In this document: positions 7,226-16,428 of the stretch, piece after piece | How the letters are laid out: each line of letters starts with the position of its first letter | How positions within the stretch are numbered: position 1 is the stretch's first letter | Assembly (NCBI GenBank): GCA_902559305.1 | Contig: CACEHK010000011.1 | Coordinates: forward strand, 1 to 32,840 | Source: an uncultured Pelagibacteraceae bacterium | GTDB lineage: Bacteria; Pseudomonadota; Alphaproteobacteria; Pelagibacterales; Pelagibacteraceae | Length of the DNA stretch: 32,840 bases | Direction of reading: 5' to 3' | Position numbers and translations under genes: made by a program | Notes under the pieces: model-generated | What the model was told of the DNA's origin: nothing | What the model saw: the letters and a program-made list of their open reading frames with translations, nothing else | Databases searched by the model: none

Positions 7226-10102
7226 TTAAGCCGTTTTTTTAAACTTATTATTTAAAATAGCTTTAAGAAAATTACCAGTGTAACTTTCTTTTATATCCAC
7301 TATTTCCTCAGGTTTTCCTTCTGCTACTATTTGACCACCTTTAACTCCACCATCTGGTCCCATGTCAACTATATAATCAGCTGTTTTTATAACATCAAGA
7401 TTATGTTCTATGACAACAACAGTATTTCCTGTAGCAACAAAAGTGTGAAGTATTTCTAGTAATTTTTTTATATCATGTTGATGAAGACCTGTTGTTGGTT
7501 CATCCAATATATACATTGTTCTACCAGTAGATCTTTTTGATAGTTCTTTTGCTAATTTAATTCTTTGAGCCTCACCACCTGATAATGTTGTAGCCTGTTG
7601 TCCTATCTTAATATAACCAAGGCCCACTTTTTTTAATGTTAATAGTTTTGTCCTAATGTTTGATATATTTTCAAAGTATTCACATCCTTCGTCAACAGTC
7701 ATATTCAAAACATCTGCTATACTTTTATCTTTAAATTTTACTTCTAATGTTTCTCTATTATATCTTGTTCCTTTACACTCATCGCATTGAATATAAACGT
7801 CAGGTAAAAAATGCATTTCATAAGTTATTACGCCATCACCTTCACAAGCTTCACATCTTCCACCTTTTACATTAAATGAAAATCTTCCTGGCTTATAACC
7901 TCTACTTTTTGACTCTGGTAATCCAGTAAACCAGTCTCTTATTGGACCAAACGCTCCTGTATAAGTAGCCGGATTAGATCTTGGCGTTCTACCAATTGGT
8001 GATTGGTCTATATCAATAACTTTATCTATAAGTTCTATACCCTTAAACCCCCTAAAGGGCATGGGTATTTTTCTTGACTTGTTATTATTTAAAGTCAAAT
8101 TTAAAGCATTATAAAGTGTTTGTAGTATCATTGTTGATTTTCCACTACCAGAAACACCTGTGACACAAGTTAAGCTTCCTAAAGGTATTTTTAAATTTAC
8201 ATTTTTTAAGTTATTACCTGTTGCTCCAGTTATTTCCAAAAATCTTCCATTTTTTGCAAGTCTTCTATTTTTAGGTATCGGTATATAAAATTTATTAGAT
8301 AAATATTTACCTGTAATACTTTTTTCACAATTTATTATGTCATTATAACTACCTTGGACAACTATCTCACCACCATTACTTCCAGCTTCTGGACCAAGAT
8401 CGATTATATGATCAGAACTTTCCATTGTTTCAGTGTCATGTTCAACTACAATTACTGTATTACCTAGATCTCTTAATCTTTTAAGAGCATTAATTAACTT
8501 AATATTATCTTTTTGATGAAGACCGATTGAAGGTTCATCTAGAACATACAAAACACCAGTAAGTCCTGATCCAATTTGTGAAGCTAGTCTTATTCTTTGA
8601 GATTCGCCCCCAGATAAAGTGCCTGACTCTCTAGATAGAGTAAGATAATCTAAACCAACATTAAGAAGAAAATCAAGTCTTTCATTAATTTCTTTTAATA
8701 TGTGTTCGGCTATTTTTATTTGTCTACTATCTAGTTTGTTTTCAAGTGATTTAAACCACTGAATTGCATCCAAAATAGATTTTTCTGCAACTTCACTTAT
8801 ATTCAATTTATCAATTTTTACACACAGAGCTTCTTCTTTAAGTCTATAACCATTACATCTTTCACATTTTGTATCAGATTGATATTGAGAAATTTCCTCT
8901 CTTTTCCAATCACTATCTGTTTCTAAATACCTTCTTTCTAAATTATTAATTATACCTTCAAAAGTTTTTTTATTTGAGTATTTCTCATAACCATCATCAT
9001 AATTAAATTTAATTTCTTCATCATCGGATCCGTAAAGTAATATTTCCTTAATTTTTTTTGGTAATTTTTCCCATTTTTGGTCTAGTGAAAAATTATAATG
9101 TTTAGCTAGTGATGATAAAGTTTGAGCATAATACATGGTTGATGTTTTTGACCAGGGTACTATAGCACCATCTGCTATAGTTTTTTTTTCGTTGGGAACA
9201 ACTAAATTTGGATCTACATTAAGCTTTACACCTATGCCATCACACTCTTCGCAAGCACCATAGGGACTATTAAAAGAAAATAATCTTGGTTCAATTTCTT
9301 CTATTGTAAAACCACTTTCTGGACATGCAAACTTTGTTGAAAAAATTATTTTTTCAGTTTTTCTAAATTTTTTTGGCAAAGTTTCATTTTCATATTCGAC
9401 AAAAAGTAAACCATTCGAGAGATTCACTGCCGTTTCTACACCTTCAGCGAGTCTGTTTCCAATAGAAGAATTTATTACAATACGATCAACCAATATCGAT
9501 AAATCATGTTTTATTTTTTTATTTAGTTCAGGTACTTGATCGATTTCATATAATTTATTATCAACTTTAATTTTTCTAAATCCTCTTTTTTTATATGATA
9601 AAATTTCTTTTTTATATTCACCTTTACGTCCACGAACTATAGGTGAATATAAGTATATAGTAGATTTTTTTGGTAACTCTTTAATTTTATCTACAATTTG
9701 AGAAATTGTTTGTGATGTAATTGGTTTACCAGTAAATGGTGAATACGGTATACCAGCTCTAGCATAAAGAACTCTCATGTAATCGTAGATTTCAGTTACA
9801 GTTGCTACTGTTGATCTAGGATTCTTTGAGGTATTTTTTTGCTCTATTGATATTGCTGGACTTAAACCTTCTATTAAATCTACCTTAGGTTTTTTCATTT
9901 TATCTAAAAATTGCCTAGCATATGCGGACAGACTTTCCACATATCTTCTTTGTCCTTCTGCATAAATTGTATCAAAAGCTAAAGACGATTTTCCTGAGCC
10001 TGAAAGACCTGTTATTACAACAAATTTATCTTTTGGAATTTCTAAGGAAATATTCTTCAAATTATGTTCTTTTGCACCTTTAATAACTATCTTTTTAAGC
10101 AT
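7226..10102 (-). CDS. uvrA: Excinuclease ABC subunit A
   Basis: A 958-residue UvrA, the DNA damage sensor of nucleotide excision repair. The first Walker A is GLSGSGKSS at residues 32-40 and the second is GVSGSGKST in the C-terminal half. Both ABC signature stretches ([13 protein letters not shown] and [13 protein letters not shown]) and both Walker B regions ([20 protein letters not shown]) are visible, as are zinc-binding Cys pairs ([26 protein letters not shown]). Length matches the family (E. coli 940). It is divergent from ssb across a 91-base gap, the classic uvrA-ssb arrangement. I saw no alphaproteobacterial LexA box (GTTC-N7-GTTC) in that gap. Confidence 0.97.
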   Translation of the reverse strand: MLKKIVIKGAKEHNLKNISLEIPKDKFVVITGLSGSGKSSLAFDTIYAEGQRRYVESLSAYARQFLDKMKKPKVDLIEGLSPAISIEQKNTSKNPRSTVATVTEIYDYMRVLYARAGIPYSPFTGKPITSQTISQIVDKIKELPKKSTIYLYSPIVRGRKGEYKKEILSYKKRGFRKIKVDNKLYEIDQVPELNKKIKHDLSILVDRIVINSSIGNRLAEGVETAVNLSNGLLFVEYENETLPKKFRKTEKIIFSTKFACPESGFTIEEIEPRLFSFNSPYGACEECDGIGVKLNVDPNLVVPNEKKTIADGAIVPWSKTSTMYYAQTLSSLAKHYNFSLDQKWEKLPKKIKEILLYGSDDEEIKFNYDDGYEKYSNKKTFEGIINNLERRYLETDSDWKREEISQYQSDTKCERCNGYRLKEEALCVKIDKLNISEVAEKSILDAIQWFKSLENKLDSRQIKIAEHILKEINERLDFLLNVGLDYLTLSRESGTLSGGESQRIRLASQIGSGLTGVLYVLDEPSIGLHQKDNIKLINALKRLRDLGNTVIVVEHDTETMESSDHIIDLGPEAGSNGGEIVVQGSYNDIINCEKSITGKYLSNKFYIPIPKNRRLAKNGRFLEITGATGNNLKNVNLKIPLGSLTCVTGVSGSGKSTMILQTLYNALNLTLNNNKSRKIPMPFRGFKGIELIDKVIDIDQSPIGRTPRSNPATYTGAFGPIRDWFTGLPESKSRGYKPGRFSFNVKGGRCEACEGDGVITYEMHFLPDVYIQCDECKGTRYNRETLEVKFKDKSIADVLNMTVDEGCEYFENISNIRTKLLTLKKVGLGYIKIGQQATTLSGGEAQRIKLAKELSKRSTGRTMYILDEPTTGLHQHDIKKLLEILHTFVATGNTVVVIEHNLDVIKTADYIVDMGPDGGVKGGQIVAEGKPEEIVDIKESYTGNFLKAILNNKFKKTA

Positions 10103-10149
10103 AATTTTTGTTGCATTATTTTATTTAAATTAATATTCAATTAAAAATG

Positions 10150-10158
10150 TGTTATATA
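10150..10158 (+). promoter_or_regulatory. Putative extended -10 promoter for ssb
   Basis: In the divergent uvrA/ssb gap the sequence TG-T-TATATA at 10150-10158 forms an extended -10 element, about 35 bases before the ssb start, with no convincing -35 box. Assigned by pattern only; the alternating TA tract allows other registers. Confidence 0.35.
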
Positions 10159-10193
10159 TATACATTAATCAAATCAAAAAAATTTAATTTTAT

Positions 10194-10643
10194 ATGGCAG
10201 GAAGCTTAAATAAAGTATTATTAATAGGTCGATTAGGCGCAGACCCAGAAATTAAACAAATGGTCAATGGAAAAAGCGTTGCCAGACTAAGCTTGGCTAC
10301 TAGTCAATCCTGGAAAGATAAGAATACTGGTGAAAAAAAAGAAAAAACAGAATGGCATAGAGTTGTTGTCTTTAACGAAGGGCTTGTAAATGTAGTTCAA
10401 CAGTATCTAAAAAAAGGTGCTCAGGTTTATATAGAAGGTCAGCTAAGTACTAGAAAATGGAAAGACGAAAAAAGTGGTCAGGATAAATACTCAACCGAGG
10501 TATTAATTCAAGGTTTTAATTCATCTTTGACAATGCTAGGTGGAGGGAGTCAAAATTCTTCTGCATCTCAAGACTCTAAACAAAATCTTGATCATGATAA
10601 TCTGTCTCAACAAAATGAGATGGACGATGATATTCCATTTTAG
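10194..10643 (+). CDS. ssb: Single-stranded DNA-binding protein
   Basis: A 149-residue SSB that coats single-stranded DNA and recruits replication and repair proteins. The N-terminal OB fold starts [19 protein letters not shown] and includes the conserved WHRVVVF (near residues 64-70) and [11 protein letters not shown] (near 89-99). A flexible Gln/Ser/Asn-rich linker follows, and the chain ends in DDDIPF, the acidic tail that docks partner proteins. It lies 5 bases before gyrA. Confidence 0.97.
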   Translation: MAGSLNKVLLIGRLGADPEIKQMVNGKSVARLSLATSQSWKDKNTGEKKEKTEWHRVVVFNEGLVNVVQQYLKKGAQVYIEGQLSTRKWKDEKSGQDKYSTEVLIQGFNSSLTMLGGGSQNSSASQDSKQNLDHDNLSQQNEMDDDIPF

Positions 10644-10648
10644 TTTTT

Positions 10649-13228
10649 ATGCAAAAAGACGAAATCTCTAAAAATATAAATATTAAATCAATTTCAATGT
10701 ATGATGAAATGAGTTCATCATATTTGTCATATGCAATGAGCGTTATAATTAGTAGAGCGCTTCCAGATGTAAGAGATGGATTAAAACCTGTACATAGAAG
10801 AATTATATATGCGATGCATAAAGGAGGTTTTGATTGGTCAAAACAATTTAGAAAATCTGCAAGAATTGTTGGAGATGTAATCGGTAAATACCACCCTCAC
10901 GGAGATCAAGCTGTATATGATGCGTTAGTGAGAATGGTTCAAGATTTTTCTATGAGTTTACCTCTTATTGACGGTCAAGGAAACTTTGGTTCAATTGATG
11001 GTGACCCCCCGGCTGCAATGAGATATACAGAAACAAGATTATCTAAAATTTCACAGTTTTTAATTGACGATATTGATAAAAGTACTGTTGATTTTAAAAG
11101 TAATTACGACGAGACAGAAAAAGAACCAATAGTTCTTCCTGCTCAATATCCAAATTTACTAGTTAACGGTGCTGGCGGTATAGCTGTCGGTATGGCAACA
11201 AGTATTCCACCGCATAACCTAGGAGAAATTATCGATGGTACACTCGCGTTAATTAATAATAAAGAAATTAAAATTAAAGAATTAATGAAATATATACCTG
11301 GTCCAGATTTTCCTACTGGAGGTATCATTATTGGAAAAAATATTATTAAGGAAGGCTATAAAACTGGCAGAGGATCATTTAAAATTAGGGGTGAAATTAA
11401 TGTTGAAAATTTAAAAAATAATAAAGATAGATTAATAATTTCTTCAATTCCTTATCAGGTTAATAAATCAGTTTTAAATGAAAAAATTGCTGATCTAGTA
11501 AGAGAAAAAAAAATTGAGGGAATAAGAGACATAAGGGATGAATCAAATAGAGAAGGTATAAGAGTTGCAATAGATTTAAGATCTGGTGTAGAACCTGAAA
11601 CTATTAAAAGACAATTGTTTAAATACACATCTATAGAAAGTTCATTTGGATTTAATACTTTAGCTATAGTTAATAAAAAACCTAAAACTTGTAATCTTAA
11701 GGAATTTTTAGAACAATTTTTAATATTTAGGGAAGATGTAGTAATTAAAAAAACTAGATTTGATCTAAAAAAGGCTGAGGAAAGAGCTCATATATTAATT
11801 GGATTATCTATTTCAGTAGAAAATTTGGACAAAATAATCAAAATTATTAGATCTTCAAAAACACCTGACGAAGCAAAAAAAATTTTATTAAAAAATAAAT
11901 GGAGAAGTTTAAAATCACAGAAGTTTATAAAATTAATTGAAAGCAAAAAAAGTTCTTCCCAATATACACTTTCAGATTCGCAAGTTAATGCAATTTTAGA
12001 ACTTAGACTTCAAAAACTAACTGCTCTTGGAATAAGCGAAATAGAGATTGAAATAAATAAATTATCAAAATTAATTTTAAATTATAAGAAAATATTAAAT
12101 TCTAAAAAAGAATTACTTAATGTTATTAGCAATGAGCTTAAATTAATTAAAGAAAAATTTTCTGTCCCAAGAAGAACAAAAATTATAGATGCTGTTTTAA
12201 ATTATGATATTGAGGAAACTATTCAAAAAGAAAGCGTAATAATTACAGTTACACTCCAAGGTTATATTAAAAGAGGTGCATTAAATACTGTTAAACAACA
12301 AAAAAGAGGTGGGAAGGGTAAAAGCGGTATAATTACAAGAGATGAAGATTCGGTCGTGCAGACTCTTTCTGTTAATACCCATACTCAGGTATTGTTTTTT
12401 TCTACCGAAGGATTGGTCTATAGAATTAAGGCATGGAAAATCCCCGAAGGATCATCTAATTCAAGAGGAAAATCTTTATTCAATATACTTCCATTGAAAA
12501 ACCACCAGTCAATTAGTTCAATAATGCCTTATCCTGATCAAAATACTGACTCTAGAGGTATGTACATTATATTCGCAACAGCAAATGGCAAAATAAGAAA
12601 AAATAACCTAGAAGATTTTTCATCTATAAATACATCAGGCAAAATAGCAATGAAACTAGATAATAATGATAAAATTGTTGGTGTAAAAATTTGCAAGGAT
12701 GATGAAGATATAATTTTAAGTACTAAATTAGGTAAATGTATAAGATTTGAGTCAAAAAAATTAAGAGTATTTAAAGGAAGATCGTCAAAAGGAATAAGAG
12801 GAATTAATCTAAAAGAAAATGATAATATTGTTTCTTTATCTATTATTGCCCATGAAAATATTAAGAAAAAAATGAAATTAGATAAAAATGAAAAATCTGA
12901 GAAAAAGGCTAAAGAAAAATTTATATTGTCTATTACAGAAAATGGTTACGGTAAGAGAAGCAATCATAATGATTATAGAGTTACAAATAGAGGTGGAAAA
13001 GGTATCATTGGAATAGTTAATTCTTCAAGAAATGGAAATGTATCTTCATCTTTCCCTGTTAATGAGGGTGATGAGATCTTGATATCTACAAATAAGGGTA
13101 GAGTTATTAGAACAGCTGTAAAAGAAATAAGAATTGCAGGTAGAAACACTCAAGGTGTTAGAATTATAAAACTTTCTGGTGAAGAAAAAGTTGTGTCAGC
13201 AATAAAAATAGATGATAACTTAATCTAA
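10649..13228 (+). CDS. gyrA: DNA gyrase subunit A
   Basis: An 859-residue type II topoisomerase subunit that breaks and rejoins DNA to add negative supercoils. The catalytic tyrosine is Tyr126 in [11 protein letters not shown]. The quinolone-determining region reads [15 protein letters not shown], with Gln87 at the place of E. coli Ser83 and Asp91 at the place of Asp87. The C-terminal half has the DNA-wrapping beta-pinwheel repeats, and the GyrA-box ([11 protein letters not shown], about residues 550-560) separates it from ParC. The stop overlaps the coaD start by one base (TAATG). Confidence 0.96.
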   Translation: MQKDEISKNINIKSISMYDEMSSSYLSYAMSVIISRALPDVRDGLKPVHRRIIYAMHKGGFDWSKQFRKSARIVGDVIGKYHPHGDQAVYDALVRMVQDFSMSLPLIDGQGNFGSIDGDPPAAMRYTETRLSKISQFLIDDIDKSTVDFKSNYDETEKEPIVLPAQYPNLLVNGAGGIAVGMATSIPPHNLGEIIDGTLALINNKEIKIKELMKYIPGPDFPTGGIIIGKNIIKEGYKTGRGSFKIRGEINVENLKNNKDRLIISSIPYQVNKSVLNEKIADLVREKKIEGIRDIRDESNREGIRVAIDLRSGVEPETIKRQLFKYTSIESSFGFNTLAIVNKKPKTCNLKEFLEQFLIFREDVVIKKTRFDLKKAEERAHILIGLSISVENLDKIIKIIRSSKTPDEAKKILLKNKWRSLKSQKFIKLIESKKSSSQYTLSDSQVNAILELRLQKLTALGISEIEIEINKLSKLILNYKKILNSKKELLNVISNELKLIKEKFSVPRRTKIIDAVLNYDIEETIQKESVIITVTLQGYIKRGALNTVKQQKRGGKGKSGIITRDEDSVVQTLSVNTHTQVLFFSTEGLVYRIKAWKIPEGSSNSRGKSLFNILPLKNHQSISSIMPYPDQNTDSRGMYIIFATANGKIRKNNLEDFSSINTSGKIAMKLDNNDKIVGVKICKDDEDIILSTKLGKCIRFESKKLRVFKGRSSKGIRGINLKENDNIVSLSIIAHENIKKKMKLDKNEKSEKKAKEKFILSITENGYGKRSNHNDYRVTNRGGKGIIGIVNSSRNGNVSSSFPVNEGDEILISTNKGRVIRTAVKEIRIAGRNTQGVRIIKLSGEEKVVSAIKIDDNLI

Positions 13229-13722
13229 TGACAAAAACAGCTATATATCCTGGAACATTTGATCCAATTACTTATGGTCATATTGATGTAATACAAAAAT
13301 CATTAAAAATTGTAGACAACTTAATTGTTGCAATATCCGATGGTAATCAAAAAAATTACTTGTTTAATGTCGATGAAAGAATGAAAATTGTAAATAAAGC
13401 ACTTTTTTCAGATCTTAAATTTAATAAAAAAAAAATTAAAGTAATTTCATTTAATTCTTTGACTACTGATTTGTGTAAAAAATATAAATCCAATATTATT
13501 TTAAGAGGGTTAAGAGCTGCATCTGATTTTGAGTATGAATTTCAATTATCAGGAATGAATAGAAAGTTAAATAGTAATGTAGAAACTATTTTTTTAATGT
13601 CAGACGTAAAAAATCAAATAATTTCGTCAAGACTTATAAAAGAAATTGCTGAACTTAAAGGTGATATAAAAAAATTTACAACTAAAAGTACAATTAATTC
13701 ATTAAAAAAAAAATATGAATAA
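13228..13722 (+). CDS. coaD: Phosphopantetheine adenylyltransferase
   Basis: A 164-residue CoaD, which transfers AMP from ATP to 4'-phosphopantetheine in the fourth step of coenzyme A synthesis. The nucleotidyltransferase motif is YPGTFDPITYGHID with Thr10 and His18 in the expected places, and the later signature ISSRLIKEIAELKGDI near residues 131-146 matches the ISSxLVKE region. Length is normal (about 160). It is coupled to gyrA upstream (one-base overlap) and to the cyclophilin downstream (8-base overlap, ATGAATAA). Confidence 0.95.
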   Translation: MTKTAIYPGTFDPITYGHIDVIQKSLKIVDNLIVAISDGNQKNYLFNVDERMKIVNKALFSDLKFNKKKIKVISFNSLTTDLCKKYKSNIILRGLRAASDFEYEFQLSGMNRKLNSNVETIFLMSDVKNQIISSRLIKEIAELKGDIKKFTTKSTINSLKKKYE

Positions 13723-14281
13723 ATACGTAATTAATATAATTTTCTTTATTAATTTAGTATTTTTTAACAATAATGTTTATTCAAAGGAGAATATAATGAT
13801 TTTAAAACTTAAATCTGGTGACGTTAAGATAGAATTATTTTCTGATGTTGCTCCAAATCATGTTGAAAGAATAAAAAAACTAGCAAATGATGGTTTGTAT
13901 GACAATGTCGTTTTTCATAGAGTGATTGATGGATTTATGGCACAAACTGGTGATGTTAAATTTGGCAATACTTCATTAAAAAGTTTTAATTTAAATCGTG
14001 CTGGAACAGGTGGTTCTGATTTACCTGATCTTAAAGCTGAATTTAATGATTTGCCACATGAAAAGGGTACTCTTTCTATGGCAAGATCTTCAGATCCGGA
14101 CAGTGCTAATAGTCAATTTTTTATATGTTTTGAACCTGTTCCTTTTTTGGACAGAAATTATACGGTTTTTGGTAAAGTGATCGAAGGTATGGAGAATGTT
14201 GATAAAATTAAAAGAGGAGATCAATCAAATAATGGTGCAGTATCAGATCCAGATAAAATTATTAGTTTTAAATCACTATAA
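13715..14281 (+). CDS. Cyclophilin-type peptidyl-prolyl isomerase, possible dual start
   Basis: A 188-residue cyclophilin that catalyses cis-trans isomerisation of prolyl bonds. Core motifs are VVFHRVIDGFMAQTGD (about residues 65-80), TLSMARSSDPDSANSQFFICF (about 118-138) and the VFGKVIEGMENVDKI ending. The first 23 residues form a signal peptide (hydrophobic core, then VYS before a likely cleavage site), so the full product should be periplasmic. However, an AAGGAG at 13784-13789 sits 6 bases before an in-frame ATG at 13796 (Met28), exactly where a cytoplasmic PpiB-type protein would begin (MILKLKSGDVKI). The first start has no ribosome binding site and overlaps the coaD stop. Both forms may be made. 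Confidence 0.9.
   Translation: MNKYVINIIFFINLVFFNNNVYSKENIMILKLKSGDVKIELFSDVAPNHVERIKKLANDGLYDNVVFHRVIDGFMAQTGDVKFGNTSLKSFNLNRAGTGGSDLPDLKAEFNDLPHEKGTLSMARSSDPDSANSQFFICFEPVPFLDRNYTVFGKVIEGMENVDKIKRGDQSNNGAVSDPDKIISFKSL
13784..13789 (+). promoter_or_regulatory. Internal ribosome binding site within the cyclophilin gene
   Basis: AAGGAG, 6 bases before the in-frame ATG at 13796. It is one of the few textbook Shine-Dalgarno sequences in a window where most starts lack one. It would initiate a form without the signal peptide, beginning just ahead of the cyclophilin fold. Confidence 0.55.
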
Positions 14282-14293
14282 GTAATTTTATTT

Positions 14294-15406
14294 ATGACAT
14301 TAAAAAAGTTTTCTTTTAATGTTTTAAATACTGAGCTGGAGTCAAGACTAGGTTTAATCGAAACCCATAGAGGCAATATTCAAACTCCAGTTTTTATGCC
14401 TGTAGGAACACAAGCTACAGTTAAAGGAACATTTATCAAAGATTTAATAGAAACTGGCAGTGAGATAATTCTTGGTAACACTTATCATTTAATGTTGAGG
14501 CCTGGGGTTGAGCGTATAGAATCTTTGGGTGGTTTACATAATTATATGAATTGTAGATTGCCCATACTTACAGATTCAGGAGGTTTTCAAGTAATGTCTC
14601 TATCAAAACTTAATAAAATCGATAAAGAGCAAGGTGCTATTTTTCAATCGCATATAGATGGAAAAAAAATAATATTAAGTCCGGAGAAAAGTATTAAAGT
14701 ACAAAAATCTTTAAACTCAGATATTGTTATGGTTATGGACGAGTGTCCTAAAAAAAGCTTAGATTATAAAAAAATAGAAAACTCAATGAATTTGTCAACA
14801 TATTGGGCAAAAAGGTCAAAAAAAGAATTTGGTATAAATAATCACAAGGGGTTATTTGGTATTATTCAAGGTGGTTTGTTCAATGATTTAAGAATTAGAT
14901 CTTTGGAAGATTTAATAAATATTAATTTTGATGGTTACGCCATTGGTGGGCTTGCTGTAGGGGAGAGTCAGAGTGAAATGTTTGAAGTTTTAAATGGAAT
15001 AACAAAACATATGCCACATAATAAACCCAGATATTTGATGGGTGTTGGCACACCATCTGATATTTTAGGAGCTGTAAAGAGAGGTGTTGATATGTTTGAT
15101 TGCGTTCTACCAACAAGATCAGGAAGAACCGGTTTAGCTTTCACTTGGAATGGTAGAATTAATATTCGTAATTCAAAATATCAAAACGATAATAATCCAC
15201 TTGATGAAAAATGTACCAAATTTGATTTGAACAAATATTCAAAAAATTACTTAAATCATCTTTTTAATTGTAATGAAATGCTTGGATCGATGTTGCTTAC
15301 TTTACATAATATTAATTTTTATCAAGAATTAATGTTAGAGATAAGAAAAAATATTAAAAATGGCACATTTCTTCAATTTCATGATGAATATATTAATAAA
15401 CTTTAA
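14294..15406 (+). CDS. tgt: tRNA-guanine transglycosylase, degenerate zinc site
   Basis: A 370-residue Tgt, which swaps guanine-34 of GUN-anticodon tRNAs for preQ1 on the way to queuosine. The TIM-barrel signatures are present: LTDSGGFQVMSL, MVMDECPKKS, GIIQGG, GGLAVGE and FDCVLPTRSGRTG, with the nucleophile Asp269. The preQ1-pocket residues (Cys after Asp-Glu, Val in GGLAVGE) are of bacterial type. The zinc site is odd: in E. coli it is Cys302, Cys304, Cys307 and His333. Aligning PLDxxC and HN gives Cys307, Lys309, Leu312 and His338 here, so two of four ligands are missing although the frame is intact and spacing is unchanged. The usual neighbour queA is absent; the gene follows the cyclophilin by 12 bases. 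Confidence 0.94.
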   Translation: MTLKKFSFNVLNTELESRLGLIETHRGNIQTPVFMPVGTQATVKGTFIKDLIETGSEIILGNTYHLMLRPGVERIESLGGLHNYMNCRLPILTDSGGFQVMSLSKLNKIDKEQGAIFQSHIDGKKIILSPEKSIKVQKSLNSDIVMVMDECPKKSLDYKKIENSMNLSTYWAKRSKKEFGINNHKGLFGIIQGGLFNDLRIRSLEDLININFDGYAIGGLAVGESQSEMFEVLNGITKHMPHNKPRYLMGVGTPSDILGAVKRGVDMFDCVLPTRSGRTGLAFTWNGRINIRNSKYQNDNNPLDEKCTKFDLNKYSKNYLNHLFNCNEMLGSMLLTLHNINFYQELMLEIRKNIKNGTFLQFHDEYINKL

Positions 15407-15415
15407 TTTTACGCA

Positions 15416-15443
15416 TTGAATATATAAAAAAAATGAATATAAG
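15416..15443 (+). promoter_or_regulatory. Putative promoter of tRNA-Lys
   Basis: TTGAAT at 15416-15421 and TATAAG at 15438-15443 are separated by 16 bases, and the -10 ends 10 bases before the tRNA. The fit to a sigma-70 type promoter is good. Confidence 0.6.
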
Positions 15444-15453
15444 AAGTCTCGTT

Positions 15454-15529
<76 letters not shown>

Positions 15530-15538
15530 GAATAAGTT

Positions 15539-16363
15539 TTATGTTTTAATAGGTGGATAATCTAAAATTATTTGATTTGTCCATTCATTTATTTTTTTAA
15601 TTCTGTTATCTGCTGATGGATGTGTGCTCATAAACTCGGGTGGTTGCTTTCCTTTATTTGCTTTTTTCATTCTTTCCCATATTTTTGTTGTTTCTCTAAT
15701 ATCATACCCAGATAATGACGAAAATATTAATCCTAAGTAATCAGCTTCACTCTCTTGTTTTCTATTAAAAGGATTCATTATTCCAATTTGTGACAATAAA
15801 CCAACGGTATTCATTCCTGTAGAACGATTAATAGTGGAGAGTTTACCTCCTGTTGCTATATCTATTATGCTTGTACCTGTTTGAAGTAAAACACTTCTAC
15901 TTGCTCTTTCAACTGAATGTTTGGCAACAGCATGGGCAATTTCATGGCCCATTACCGCCGCAAGACCATCTGTATTTTTTGTTACTTCAAGAATTCCTGT
16001 ATAAACAGCTATTTTACCGCCTGGCATACACCATGCGTTTTTTACTTTTTTATTATCAATTAGAATGTATTCCCAGTCAAACCCGGTAGTAGGATCAATC
16101 ATATTGTTGTTAATAAAATACTTAGCAATAGAATATTCCATTTTTTTTCCTATTTCTTTAATTTCATTAAGTTTATTTTGATCATCACTTAGTTTTTCTT
16201 TTTCTTTAATTTTTTCATAAATTTGGGCAGCTTGCGCATTAAGTTTAGATTCAGGAATTAAAGTTAATTGCTTTCTATCAGTTATCGGAACAGAGCTACA
16301 AGATGAAATGCTTATAGATATGCAGCCACATCCCAAAAATTGTAAAAATAACCTTCTATTCAT
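15539..16363 (-). CDS. M48 family metalloprotease, probable lipoprotein
   Basis: A 274-residue zinc protease of the M48 (Oma1/LoiP/YcaL-like) family, which usually degrades misfolded envelope proteins. The HEIAH zinc motif is at residues 140-144, and the third ligand is most likely Glu204 in RKQESEADYLGL. The N-terminus is a signal sequence whose ISSC (Cys22) looks like a lipobox, so the protein is probably lipid-anchored and faces the periplasm. THPSADNRIKKI near the end is the conserved family tail. It stands alone, convergent with tRNA-Lys and divergent from the DUF502 gene. The specific substrate cannot be told from sequence. Confidence 0.9.
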   Translation of the reverse strand: MNRRLFLQFLGCGCISISISSCSSVPITDRKQLTLIPESKLNAQAAQIYEKIKEKEKLSDDQNKLNEIKEIGKKMEYSIAKYFINNNMIDPTTGFDWEYILIDNKKVKNAWCMPGGKIAVYTGILEVTKNTDGLAAVMGHEIAHAVAKHSVERASRSVLLQTGTSIIDIATGGKLSTINRSTGMNTVGLLSQIGIMNPFNRKQESEADYLGLIFSSLSGYDIRETTKIWERMKKANKGKQPPEFMSTHPSADNRIKKINEWTNQIILDYPPIKT

Positions 16364-16378
16364 AATTTATATGCTTAT

Positions 16379-16413
16379 CTTATACTCGATTTAATTAAAA
16401 AATTTGTTATAAA
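16379..16413. promoter_or_regulatory. Putative divergent promoters, M48 protease and DUF502 gene
   Basis: The 65-base gap has an extended -10 for the + strand (TG at 16405-16406, then TATAAA at 16408-16413), which would give a leader of about 10 bases before the DUF502 start at 16429. On the - strand TATAAG at 16384-16379 lies 15 bases from the protease start. No good -35 boxes are seen for either. Confidence 0.35.
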
Positions 16414-16428
16414 TTAGCAGATTTTATC

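Noticed and set aside
13998-14180. Second-frame open stretch within the cyclophilin gene
   Set aside because: It lies inside strongly conserved cyclophilin motifs and its product looks like no family.
15853-16089. Plus-strand open frame opposite the M48 protease
   Set aside because: It is the antisense of the HEIAH region; the protease has clear catalytic motifs and the antisense frame has none.
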